A stretch of DNA of 7,991 nt, from contig NZ_JAVRHP010000120.1 in NCBI RefSeq assembly GCF_031846505.1, positions 1 through 7,991 of the forward strand, in the 5' to 3' direction. Origin of the DNA: Autumnicola edwardsiae (lineage in GTDB: Bacteria; Bacteroidota; Bacteroidia; Flavobacteriales; Flavobacteriaceae). Under the pieces are notes generated by a model, which worked only from the letters and a program-made list of their open reading frames with translations, was not told the DNA's origin and did no database searches. The number at the start of each line of letters is the position of its first letter. Positions within the stretch are counted from its first letter, which is position 1. The position numbers were made by a program, and so were the translations under genes. Positions 1 through 6,499 of the stretch are shown in pieces.

Positions 1-2
1 TA

Positions 3-65
3 GAGGAACACTGGGAAATGAATACTTACTTTCAATATTATGGAGGTCTACAACTTCAGAAATGA
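3..65 (+). CDS. 3' end of an unidentified gene (5' partial)
   Basis: From base 3 an uninterrupted plus-strand frame runs into a TGA stop at 63-65. The visible tail of about 20 residues includes HWEMNTYFQYYGGLQLQK, which is rich in aromatic and alternating residues and resembles the last strands of an outer-membrane beta-barrel. It converges with the decayed gene at 126-711, leaving a 60-base gap in which I see no clear terminator. The frame is open only over 63 bases, so it could be chance. Its family cannot be named from so little. Confidence 0.33.
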   Translation, partial: EEHWEMNTYFQYYGGLQLQK

Positions 66-125
66 GGGCAACCTGTGCTGCCAGAGATCGCTTACATTTC
101 CGCCAGCTTTTAGGGGAATTTGTTC

Positions 126-711
126 TTAAAAGTATTCTATGCCTATTCCGAAGCCAATCCCTGAATCAGGTATTTATTTGATGGCCTGTTAGAACCTAAA
201 AAAGCTTTGTATAGAGACTGGTATGTGTAAATCCCTTTAAAGAACAATGAAAAATGATTGAATAGCGGAACATAGTATCCCAGATCTACTCTTAAATAAA
301 TTCCGTTTTTATCAACCTTTCCCAAATGTGTACCAATTCTACCGGAAAAAGTGGCAAATCCTTTGGGGTTTGATATGAAAGTGGTGTAAGTTCGAAAAAG
401 ATTGGAGAATAATCTATTTGACTATTTTCTAAATGAAGCATTTCCGAACCAGTTCCTGCTCCAATACCAATTAGGGTTTTAATAACTACTGAAGTAGAAA
501 TTCAAGGCCATAAATTCTGAAATTTTCACCAATCTCAAAATCAGGATTTCTTTTTGAAGAATAGTGTTTGTACGGAACAAAAGATGTCGAAAATTGCCGT
601 TTTATGCTTAGTTCAAGTTTGTGGGTGGTTTCTTTATTTTGTGCATTTATTTAATAACTAAACGGAAAAATTATTAGGTAGAGAAAGAGATTTTTAAACT
701 TGGGGGGTCAT
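126..711 (-). pseudogene. Decayed small outer-membrane beta-barrel protein
   Basis: No single frame spans this stretch, but pieces join into one protein of about 195 residues. An ATG at 711-709 is followed by a G6 run on the plus strand (702-707) that breaks the frame. A signal peptide (FKNLFLYLIIFPFSY) then meets an in-frame TAA at 653-651 and continues as INAQ, with likely signal cleavage before 'AQNKE' or 'QNKE'. The frame then runs to about 490, shifts, runs through GIGAGTGSEMLHL to about 365, shifts, runs through SGRIGTHLGKVDKNGIYLRV to about 175, and shifts again into a barrel-like ending GIGFGIGIEYF with stop TAA at 128-126. Glycine/aromatic strands and a terminal Phe are typical of OMP beta-barrels. 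What is seen: signal peptide, strand pattern and lesions. Inferred: a former porin-like or opacity-like protein. Sequencing error at homopolymers is an alternative to true decay. Confidence 0.62.
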
Positions 712-814
712 TTTTCGAAATATTCAAGAGAGGATTAAGTTTTGCTAGCTGTTAAGATATAAAATCACCTAAAATGGTGAGGAAATTTTTATTGTCACTC
801 AAATTCACGCACAA

Positions 815-844
815 AAAAAGCCTGCCGATCAGGGCAAGCTTTTT
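815..844 (-). terminator. Rho-independent terminator of the msrB operon
   Basis: The arms AAAAAGC/GCTTTTT (815-821 and 838-844) enclose one C·A mismatch, a TGCC/GGCA stem (823-826 and 833-836) and a six-base loop. Read on the minus strand, the hairpin ends in a run of seven T (819-813), 46 bases past the stop of the collagen-like lipoprotein gene. Because the arms are A and T tracts it could act in both directions, but only minus-strand genes lead into it. Confidence 0.75.
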
Positions 845-889
845 AGATTGGAGTGTTAACCTCAAAATCTTAGCCACTATATGAGCTTA

Positions 890-1426
890 TTACTTAGTTT
901 GTTCAATTTTTATTATTTCATCTTTCTTAAGATTTAAAGCTTCCATGACCGCCTGCATGTTAGAAGTATCAACACTACCTTGCTCAAAATCAGACGGGAC
1001 AACTACTACTCTGTAATATTGATTTTCAATAAAAGATGTACTTAAATCACTTAAGTCAAAATCAGCTTCAATTAATAGCTCGACATCTTCATCAGTATGG
1101 TTATAGGAAATTTGGAGAATTCCCTCATCTAAAAAGTAGCTTTTTGGGATTAAATTCCAAGCTTCTACACTATTGCTTGTTTCAAGTCGATAGACTAGGA
1201 TAGCATCTGATGGTTCTTCAGTTGGTGGAAATTCTAAAAATGAATTATAGATATTACGGTCTTCATTATACCCAAATTCTACATCATATTCATAACTGAT
1301 TCCAACAACATAAGCGCCATCCTCACCAGGAGGACCTTGTGGGCCACGTGGTCCAATTTCTCCGTCATCGGAGCAGGAGGTGAATAGAAAAGTGGTCATA
1401 AATAAAAGTGAAAATATCTTTTTCAT
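890..1426 (-). CDS. Lipoprotein with a short collagen-like Gly-X-Y segment
   Basis: This is a 178-residue protein. Residues 1-18 (MKKIFSLLFMTTFLFTSC) form a lipoprotein signal with the lipobox Cys at 18. The following SDDGE is acidic, like the lipoprotein surface-export signal described in Bacteroidota, so an outer-leaflet location is plausible. Residues 22-39 are six Gly-X-Y triplets (GEI GPR GPQ GPP GED GAY), far too few for a stable collagen triple helix alone but typical of short linkers in Bacteroidota lipoproteins. The rest (about 40-178) is an acidic, beta-rich domain that I cannot assign to a function. The start has no in-frame alternative that keeps the signal. The gene is last in the minus-strand set, 16 bases after the cytosolic msrB stop and just before a terminator, so it is probably co-transcribed. 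A link to oxidative damage is suggested only by its position. Confidence 0.85.
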   Translation of the reverse strand: MKKIFSLLFMTTFLFTSCSDDGEIGPRGPQGPPGEDGAYVVGISYEYDVEFGYNEDRNIYNSFLEFPPTEEPSDAILVYRLETSNSVEAWNLIPKSYFLDEGILQISYNHTDEDVELLIEADFDLSDLSTSFIENQYYRVVVVPSDFEQGSVDTSNMQAVMEALNLKKDEIIKIEQTK

Positions 1427-1442
1427 AATGTTTGGTTTTAAA

Positions 1443-1835
1443 TTACTTATTAAACTCTATACTTGCCGAGTTCACGCAATAGCGTTGTCCTGTTTCCGTA
1501 GGGCCATCGTCAAAAACGTGCCCTAAATGACTTCCGCAGTTGGCGCAGAGGATTTCTGTTCGAATCATTCCAAAGGTTTTATCCTGTACATACTCGACTT
1601 TCCCTTCTATGGCTTCATCAAAGCTTGGCCATCCGCAGCCACTCTCAAACTTCGCATCACTTTCAAAAAGCTTTGTATGGCAGGCGGCACATTTATATTC
1701 TCCTTCTTCAAAGTGAAGGTTGTACCCGCCGGTGTGTGGTGCTTCGGTTCCTTTTTCCCGAAGAACCCGGTATTGCTCATCAGAAAGTTTTTCTTTCCAT
1801 TCTGCTTCCGATTTTTCTATAGTGTATTTTTTCAT
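1443..1835 (-). CDS. msrB: Peptide-methionine (R)-S-oxide reductase MsrB, cytosolic
   Basis: MsrB reduces the R form of methionine sulfoxide in proteins, with electrons usually supplied by thioredoxin. The 130-residue protein covers the complete SelR/MsrB domain. Zinc ligands are in CAAC (49, 52) and CANC (97, 100), the SGCGWPSF motif carries the resolving Cys 67, and RYCVNSAS carries the catalytic Cys 120. There is no signal peptide, so it should act in the cytosol. The frame stays open up to 2030, but that upstream part lies inside the neighbouring msrB in another frame. I chose the ATG at 1835-1833 (MKKYTIEKSEAEW) because the MsrB domain begins there and it falls four bases after the previous stop. 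It is third in the four-gene minus-strand set and likely translationally coupled to the lipoprotein MsrB upstream. Confidence 0.95.
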   Translation of the reverse strand: MKKYTIEKSEAEWKEKLSDEQYRVLREKGTEAPHTGGYNLHFEEGEYKCAACHTKLFESDAKFESGCGWPSFDEAIEGKVEYVQDKTFGMIRTEILCANCGSHLGHVFDDGPTETGQRYCVNSASIEFNK

Positions 1836-1839
1836 ATTT

Positions 1840-2328
1840 TTATTGTTTTGCTGGTTCAAAATCCATTGCAATTCCATTAATGCAATGTCTCTTTCCTGTA
1901 GTTTCCCGGGGGCCGTCATTAAAAACATGTCCCAAATGTCCCCCGCAGCGCGCGCAATGCACTTCATCGCGGGAATATCCAAGTTTGGAATCCCTTCCAT
2001 AATCCACTCCGCCTTCAATCGCGCGGTCAAAACTCGGCCATCCGGTACCGCTCATAAATTTATGTTCCGTTTCATACAATTCGTTACCACAGGCGGCACA
2101 AACAAAGGTTCCGGGTTTTTTTATGTCATTCAAATCACTGGAAAAAGGTCTTTCAGTAGATGCTTTTCGCAGTACCTGGAATTCTGCATCACTAAGTTCC
2201 TGTTTCCATTGCTCTTCAGTCTTTGAGACTTCAAATTTTTCTGAAGATTGTTCTTTTTGTGCATTGCCACAACTCACTGTTATTATGGCAAAGAAAATAA
2301 ATACTACCTTTTTCATTTTTTTTTTCAT
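1840..2328 (-). CDS. msrB: Lipoprotein MsrB (envelope methionine-R-sulfoxide reductase)
   Basis: This is a 162-residue second MsrB. Residues 1-20 form a hydrophobic lipoprotein-type signal (VVFIFFAIITVSC, Cys 20), so the enzyme should be anchored in the cell envelope. Position -3 of the lipobox is Thr, slightly off consensus. The reductase domain spans about 36-157. Zinc ligands are in CAAC (77, 80) and CARC (125, 128), and the catalytic Cys is 149 in KRHCINGIAMDF. The motif that normally reads SGCGWPSF reads SGTGWPSF here, so the resolving Cys is replaced by Thr 95. MsrB forms lacking this Cys are known and must be re-reduced another way. ATG at 2328 gives MKKKMKK; a second ATG at 2316 (MKKVVFIFF) works equally well. 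The gene follows the hydrolase by 15 bases and precedes cytosolic msrB by four. The two copies differ enough to suggest old duplication or separate recruitment. Confidence 0.93.
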   Translation of the reverse strand: MKKKMKKVVFIFFAIITVSCGNAQKEQSSEKFEVSKTEEQWKQELSDAEFQVLRKASTERPFSSDLNDIKKPGTFVCAACGNELYETEHKFMSGTGWPSFDRAIEGGVDYGRDSKLGYSRDEVHCARCGGHLGHVFNDGPRETTGKRHCINGIAMDFEPAKQ

Positions 2329-2343
2329 TTAAAAGTACAAAGA

Positions 2344-3252
2344 TCATACCGTGATAAAAGTTGCTATTTTGTTAATTACTTCTGGATTGCCTAAAATTCG
2401 ACGATGGCCCAAACCTTCTGTAATAAATAATTCGCTATTCTTTAGCTTTTCATCTATATCATATGCACAGCTAACTGCAACATCCACATCATTTTTATCG
2501 TGTATTACTAAGGTGGGTGTCGTTACCCCTTCAGCAGAAACAGCACCGGAATAAGAGTCCATATCCTGTTTAAATTTATTGTCGAGATAGGCCTTCATTT
2601 TCCCCGCAACCTTGTCGTTCATCTTCATGTTCCTGGCAAATTCCTTGGTAATATGAGTAATGCTGTTCGCTGTTCCTAAGAGTACAAGTTTTTTAGTGGA
2701 AGCTCCTTCACTAATTGCTTTTAGAGCAGACATTCCTCCCAGGGAGTGACCTATAATTGCTTCAAAAGGGCCGTAAAATTTGTTCAAATGGTGAATGGAC
2801 TCTGTAAAATAGGGCATCATACTCGTGCTGCCCGGTGCTTTACCATGCGCAGGTGCATCAAAACTTATAGTGCTGTACCCGTTCTCCAGTAACGCTTCAG
2901 CAATTTTACTTAACTGGGTTCCCCTGCCGCTCCAACCATGTACCAGTAAAATCCTTTTTGAAGATTCTCCATATTTATAGGTAACGATCTCCCTGTGGGT
3001 TTGCGGAATAGTGATTTGTTCCTGTATAGACTCGTTGTCCATTTTCTTTTCTCTCTCCGGAAGTTTATACCGGAAAGGGGTTAAGAAAAGCCGGGCTGCA
3101 AATCTGCTGGCCAAATGAGGAGAAAGCTTTGTAAGTAACTGGTTAAACTGAAGGATGTAACCGGGAACCAAAAGACGTTGTACCGGAATATTCTCTTTGT
3201 TTTTCTTTTTCATATTATTAAAAAATAGATGCGCAAGGTAACCATTATTCAT
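2344..3252 (-). CDS. Alpha/beta hydrolase
   Basis: This is a 302-residue alpha/beta-fold hydrolase; the substrate is unknown. The core runs from about residue 85. The oxyanion-side motif LVHGWSGRG lies near 103-111, and FDAPAHGKAPG follows strand 4 (131-141). The nucleophile elbow GHSLGG has Ser 170, the likely acid is Asp 255 in HDKNDVDV, and the catalytic His 283 is in EGLGHRRIL. All triad residues are present, so it should be active, probably as an esterase, lipase or acyl hydrolase. The N-terminal 70 residues are basic and amphipathic (LSPHLASRFAARLFLTPF), a common lead-in in Bacteroidota homologues. I see no signal peptide. ATG at 3252 gives the longest form; ATG at 3213 (MKKKNKENIPVQ), preceded by an AT-rich leader, is a good alternative. 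It is first in the minus-strand set, divergent from the M48 gene. Confidence 0.9.
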   Translation of the reverse strand: MNNGYLAHLFFNNMKKKNKENIPVQRLLVPGYILQFNQLLTKLSPHLASRFAARLFLTPFRYKLPEREKKMDNESIQEQITIPQTHREIVTYKYGESSKRILLVHGWSGRGTQLSKIAEALLENGYSTISFDAPAHGKAPGSTSMMPYFTESIHHLNKFYGPFEAIIGHSLGGMSALKAISEGASTKKLVLLGTANSITHITKEFARNMKMNDKVAGKMKAYLDNKFKQDMDSYSGAVSAEGVTTPTLVIHDKNDVDVAVSCAYDIDEKLKNSELFITEGLGHRRILGNPEVINKIATFITV

Positions 3253-3383
3253 TTTCTCCAGTTTCCTAACTTATTTTATAAGCATTGGCTGTATAACATA
3301 TACCTGCTATTTGTTAAATCCTACTTAAACAGTTTAGGAAGAACAAGTGCTTTTGTAATTTTAAGAAAACAAATTAATTTATT
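3253..3383. promoter_or_regulatory. Divergent promoter region (hydrolase-msrB set / M48 protease)
   Basis: These 131 bases separate two gene sets transcribed away from each other, so they should hold both promoters. Two short dyads are visible: GTATA-aca-TATAC (3291-3303) and TAAAC-a-GTTTA (3326-3336). A weak plus-strand candidate for the Bacteroidota -33/-7 pattern is TTG at 3285-3287 with TATTTG at 3308-3313. None matches the TAnnTTTG consensus fully, so exact promoters are not assigned. Confidence 0.4.
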
Positions 3384-4208
3384 ATGAGTCTTAGAAAAAC
3401 AGTGATAATGATAAGTGCAATGCTGCTGCTGATAGTGGCATGCAAAACCAATCCTTTTACGGGAGAAAGAAATTTGAACTTTGTATCTAACGAACAACTG
3501 TTCCCTTCATCTTTTGAACAATACAATCAGTTTCTTGCTGAAGCCACGGTTGTTAAAGGAACAGAAGAGTCCCGAATGGTAAAAAATGTAGGCCAGGAAA
3601 TTATAACAGCTGCAGAAAGATATTTAAATTCTAATGGATATCAGGGTTTTATGCAGGACTTTGAATGGGAAATACAACTGGTCAAGGATGAGCAGGTAAA
3701 CGCTTTTGCCATGCCGGGAGGAAAAGTTGTAATTTACACAGGTATACTTGATGTTGCCGAAACCAGAACAGGGTTGGCAGTAGTTATGGCACACGAAATT
3801 GCGCATGCCCTTGCAGATCACGGAGCGCAGAGGATGAGTGCAGCCCAGCTTCAGCAAGTTGGAGGAGCCGTAGTAGGTGTGGCTGCAGGAGGACAAAGTG
3901 AGGCTACACAGCAAATTATAGCCCAGGCCTATGGATTAGGTAGTGAAATTGGTGGTATGCTTCCTTTTAGCAGAAGCCACGAGGCTGAAGCGGACAGGAT
4001 TGGATTAACTTTAATGGCTATTGCCGGTTACAACCCCGATGAAGCCGCAGATCTATGGAGAAGAATGGCTTCACAAAGTAGCGGCGAGGCACCACCGGAA
4101 TTTTTAAGTACGCACCCTTCTAACCAAACAAGGATAAATAACCTTACTGAGTGGGCGCCGGAAGCTAAGGCAGAAGCGCAGAAATATGGAGTAACAAGTT
4201 TTAAGTAG
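3384..4208 (+). CDS. M48 family metalloprotease, lipoprotein
   Basis: This is a 274-residue zinc protease of the M48 group, in the style of LoiP/BepA/YfgC enzymes that act on envelope proteins. Residues 1-20 are a lipoprotein signal ending LLLIVAC with Cys 20; KTNPFTGERNLNFVS after it is typical of the family start. The zinc motif HEIAH is at 137-141 with catalytic Glu 138, and the third ligand Glu 200 and Asp 204 lie in HEAEADRIG. The C-terminal STHPSNQTRI (242-251) is the conserved substrate-cleft motif. No TPR domain follows, so it is the short form. All catalytic residues are present. It should sit in the periplasm on a lipid anchor and take part in protein quality control. It stands alone: divergent from the hydrolase on the left and closed by a strong terminator on the right. 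Confidence 0.94.
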   Translation: MSLRKTVIMISAMLLLIVACKTNPFTGERNLNFVSNEQLFPSSFEQYNQFLAEATVVKGTEESRMVKNVGQEIITAAERYLNSNGYQGFMQDFEWEIQLVKDEQVNAFAMPGGKVVIYTGILDVAETRTGLAVVMAHEIAHALADHGAQRMSAAQLQQVGGAVVGVAAGGQSEATQQIIAQAYGLGSEIGGMLPFSRSHEAEADRIGLTLMAIAGYNPDEAADLWRRMASQSSGEAPPEFLSTHPSNQTRINNLTEWAPEAKAEAQKYGVTSFK

Positions 4209-4240
4209 TATAAAAAATAATATTAATTAATTGATATTAC

Positions 4241-4266
4241 AAAGCTGCCTTTTACGGCAGCTTTTT
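4241..4266 (+). terminator. Rho-independent terminator after the M48 protease gene
   Basis: A perfect nine-base stem AAAGCTGCC/GGCAGCTTT (4241-4249 and 4256-4264) with loop TTTTAC is followed by further T, giving TTTTT. It ends only 14 bases before the ATG of the MFS gene, so that gene needs either a promoter overlapping this hairpin or read-through. Confidence 0.85.
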
Positions 4267-4280
4267 ATATTTTTAGCACT

Positions 4281-5615
4281 ATGAAACAACTTCCAAAGGG
4301 AAATAAGAAGCTCCTTAACGCCTGGGCTTTTTATGACTGGGCAAACTCCGTTTATCCACTCGTGATTTCTTCGGCGATATTTCCCATTTTTTACGGTGCA
4401 CTTACGATAGTTAAAAATTCTGAAGGAAAAATTATTGATGATACTGTCCCTTTCCTCGGAATAAATTTTAACAACGACAGCCTTATTAGTTACGTTACTG
4501 CAGCAGCTTTTATGGTAGTTTCGGTGTTGAGTCCGTTTTTATCTGGTATTGCAGATTATGTCGGTAATAAGAAGAATTTCCTGAAGTTTTTCTGCTACTT
4601 AGGTGCTGTTTCCTGTATTGGATTATTTTGGTTTCAGCTGGAATTTTTGTGGTTCGGACTGCTTTGTTATTTTCTTGCGCTAATCGGATTTTGGTCCAGC
4701 CTGGTTTTTTACAATTCTTACCTTCCGGATATTGCTTTTCCCGATCAGCAGGATAAAGCCAGTGCCAAAGGGTTTTCTATGGGATACATTGGCAGCGTAA
4801 TTCTGCTGATCTTATGCTTGCTTATGATTTTGAAATACGAATGGTTTGGATTTGAAAATGAAGGTTTCCCCACACGATTGTCTTTTGTGCTTACGGGAAT
4901 CTGGTGGATTGGTTTTAGTCAGTATACCTATCGTTATCTGCCAACAGGAAATAAAAAAGCACGCTTAACCCGGAATGTTCTTTTTAACGGCTTTCGGGAA
5001 TTAAGAAAAATTTGGATTTTACTAAAGGAGGACATTCAATTATACCGTTATTTAATCGCCTTTTTTGTTTATAGTATGGCAGTGCAAACAATTATGCTAA
5101 TCGCCACATATTTTGGGATTGAAGAGCTGGACTGGGGTACACAGGATGCAACCACAGGATTAATCGTAAGCATTTTGCTTATTCAGCTAGTGGCAGTGGC
5201 AGGTGCAATGGTCACTTCCAGGCTGGCAATAAAAATAGGAAATATTAAGACTTTGATCTTTATAAACCTTATCTGGATTGCCATTTGTGGCTACGCATAC
5301 TACATTGTTACCCCGATACAGTTTTATTTTGCAGCTGCTTCAGTTGGGCTGGTCATGGGAGGAATTCAGTCGCTTTCCAGGTCTACATATTCTAAAATGC
5401 TACCAGAAAATGCCATTGACACTGCCAGTTACTTCAGTTTTTATGATGTTGCTGAAAAATTAGGTATCGTTATAGGAATGTTTTTATACGGAATAGTTGC
5501 CCAAATTACTGGAAGTGTACGAAATTCGATACTTTTCCTTGTAATTTTCTTTATTGCCGGGGTTTTTCTCTTGCTGCGTGTTCCCAAGAAGACCAGAGGT
5601 AAAGAAAATGTCTAA
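4281..5615 (+). CDS. MFS transporter, Atg22/UMF1-like
   Basis: This is a 444-residue polytopic membrane protein with about 12 hydrophobic segments and a cytosolic C-terminal tail (VPKKTRGKENV). The opening AWAFYDWANSVYPLVISS (14-31) is the hallmark of the Atg22/UMF1 branch of the major facilitator superfamily. GIADYVGNKK (89-98) corresponds to the loop 2-3 MFS motif. GGIQSLSRSTYSKMLPE (360-376) and SFYDVAEKLGIVIG (386-399) are the conserved second-half signatures. Family members are putative effluxers, and yeast Atg22 exports amino acids from the vacuole; the bacterial substrate is not established and cannot be read from this sequence. The length is normal and the frame intact. It follows the M48 terminator closely and precedes a small membrane protein gene by 82 bases. 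Confidence 0.92.
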   Translation: MKQLPKGNKKLLNAWAFYDWANSVYPLVISSAIFPIFYGALTIVKNSEGKIIDDTVPFLGINFNNDSLISYVTAAAFMVVSVLSPFLSGIADYVGNKKNFLKFFCYLGAVSCIGLFWFQLEFLWFGLLCYFLALIGFWSSLVFYNSYLPDIAFPDQQDKASAKGFSMGYIGSVILLILCLLMILKYEWFGFENEGFPTRLSFVLTGIWWIGFSQYTYRYLPTGNKKARLTRNVLFNGFRELRKIWILLKEDIQLYRYLIAFFVYSMAVQTIMLIATYFGIEELDWGTQDATTGLIVSILLIQLVAVAGAMVTSRLAIKIGNIKTLIFINLIWIAICGYAYYIVTPIQFYFAAASVGLVMGGIQSLSRSTYSKMLPENAIDTASYFSFYDVAEKLGIVIGMFLYGIVAQITGSVRNSILFLVIFFIAGVFLLLRVPKKTRGKENV

Positions 5616-5644
5616 ATTATGTAGAGGCTATTAGCTCGTCCGGC

Positions 5645-5680
5645 TGCAGGAAAGGGAAGTCATAAATTATATTTCCTGCA
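5645..5680 (+). repeat. Inverted repeat between the MFS gene and the small membrane protein gene
   Basis: The arms TGCAGGAAA (5645-5653) and TTTCCTGCA (5672-5680) are perfect nine-base complements with an 18-base AT-rich loop. No T run follows, so it is a poor terminator. It could be a protein-binding dyad or a leader hairpin for the small gene starting at 5698. Confidence 0.4.
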
Positions 5681-5697
5681 TAATAAATTCAGAAGAT

Positions 5698-5859
5698 ATG
5701 GAAAAGTATTTAAAATCATTGAAAATCAGCACTAATTTGAAGAGTCCTGAAAATAAGAAAATTGTATTCACCTGGATTCTTATTCTAATCTGCCTGGGAA
5801 TTATTTTGTCAATGGCGGGATATTTTATGGGTAAAGCTTTATATTATTTGACTCACTAA
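5698..5859 (+). CDS. Small single-span membrane protein, 53 residues
   Basis: An ATG-to-TAA frame of 53 residues begins MEKYLKSLKISTNLKSPENK, and one strong hydrophobic segment covers about residues 22-44 (IVFTWILILICLGIILSMAG), followed by a short tail KALYYLTH. The basic, Lys-rich N-terminus before the span suggests the N-terminus stays inside. It lies 82 bases after the MFS gene on the same strand, with a hairpin between them. The clear charge/hydrophobic layout and use of ordinary codons favour a real gene, but I do not recognise a family. It may modulate a membrane partner, or it could be a chance frame. Confidence 0.55.
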   Translation: MEKYLKSLKISTNLKSPENKKIVFTWILILICLGIILSMAGYFMGKALYYLTH

Positions 5860-6242
5860 TACTCTGGATTAGCGCGGATTTCGGATTCACCATGATTATA
5901 TGCCAAAAATTGCCATTTTAGGGGCATCATCTTACAAGAAGTGCTAAACCATTTATTTGTATATATTGTGGCTCCATTTTGCATTTTCAGAAAATGTCTA
6001 AGTTGATGTAAAGGTGAGCTAATGCCGATAATTGACATTTTACAGGTATCTCCTTGAATGAACCAGACCTCCAAATCATCCAGCCATCAGGTTTTCAAAA
6101 CCTGACGCGTCTAACCCATATTTTTTTCCTGTGTTAGCGAAAATAGTGAAACCATTAATCTAAGTGTAAACCGTGCTAATAATCTATAATTGCCGTTTCT
6201 GAGGCGTGCCCTTGCAAAGGCCCGCCAATGTTGTTTATTCAT
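5858..6242 (-). repeat. Structured intergenic stretch, possible repeated element
   Basis: This non-genic stretch reads best on the minus strand. It opens with a 43-codon frame (6242-6111) that is unusually rich in Arg (MNKQHWRAFARARLRNGN). A hairpin with GGCG/CGCC outer arms and two mismatches lies at 6203-6226, and the odd palindrome TCAGGTTTTCAAAACCTGA follows at 6087-6105. A second open frame of 72 codons (6074-5856) has no domain I know. The left edge has three GGATT words (from about 5867 to 5885) right after the small gene's stop. From memory, similar short Arg-rich frames recur between genes in Gramella-type genomes, which suggests a multi-copy unit rather than proteins; I could not check this. 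It may be a mobile-element remnant or an RNA. Confidence 0.35.
6087..6105. repeat. 19-base palindrome
   Basis: TCAGGTTTT-C-AAAACCTGA is a perfect nine-base inverted repeat around one base. As RNA the central loop would be too tight for the full stem, and no T run follows in either direction, so a DNA-binding or recombination site fits better than a terminator. It lies between the two minus-strand frames of the structured intergenic stretch. Confidence 0.6.
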
Positions 6243-6316
6243 GAATTCGTGGTGGCATTTTGTTTTTTTATAACGATAAAAACTTAACTGAAGAAGATAA
6301 CGTGAAATGTAGAAAT

Positions 6317-6350
6317 AAAAAATGCCGGAATGAAAATTCCGGCATTTTTT
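6317..6350 (-). terminator. Strong terminator of the truncated tRNA gene
   Basis: A perfect 15-base stem AAAAAATGCCGGAAT/ATTCCGGCATTTTTT (6317-6331 and 6336-6350) has a GAAA or TTTC loop, and both sides carry six A/T bases. On the minus strand it begins four bases past the tRNA fragment's discriminator base, exactly where a tRNA terminator belongs. It could also work on the plus strand. Confidence 0.85.
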
Positions 6351-6354
6351 CTTG

Positions 6355-6398
6355 TAGCGAGACCGAGATTTGAACTCGGGACCTCCGGGTTATGAACC
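6355..6398 (-). tRNA. 3' half of a CAT-anticodon tRNA (tRNA-Met-like), truncated
   Basis: Read on the minus strand: anticodon loop TTCATAA (6396-6390, anticodon CAT), 3' anticodon stem CCCGG, variable loop AGGTC, a perfect T-arm CCGAG-TTCAAAT-CTCGG (6379-6363), acceptor strand TCTCGCT and discriminator A (6355). The 5' side fails: where CCGGG should stand there is CTAGG, and no D-arm or 5' acceptor strand follows toward 6450. The fragment therefore starts at or just before the anticodon loop. That is a known crossover position for tRNA-targeting tyrosine integrases. It keeps its terminator, so it looks like the original chromosomal 3' half displaced by insertion. CAT also occurs in tRNA-fMet and in tRNA-Ile with modified C, so the amino acid is not certain. 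Confidence 0.75.
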
Positions 6399-6499
6399 TA
6401 GCTAAACACCTATTTAAAATCAACTAAAATATATTAAATAATATGATTATCAGATAATTACATATTTTGTGATTTTATTCAAATAGTGTGAAAATCAAA

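Noticed and set aside
1836..2030. Upstream extension of the cytosolic MsrB frame to an ATG at 2030
   Set aside because: The added 65 residues have no MsrB similarity and lie inside the other msrB gene in a different frame; the ATG at 1835 begins the domain.
1527..2332. Plus-strand open frames opposite the msrB genes
   Set aside because: They overlap two well-supported MsrB genes, have no domain and are rich in Ser/Phe/Cys as expected for antisense readings.
5856..6074. 72-codon minus-strand frame as a protein gene
   Set aside because: There is no known domain, it overlaps the small gene's stop, and its sequence is unlike ordinary proteins; I treat it as part of a structured intergenic stretch.
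6111..6242. 43-codon Arg-rich minus-strand frame as a small protein or toxin
   Set aside because: It has no membrane segment or partner gene and seems to be part of a repeated non-coding unit; coding evidence is too weak.
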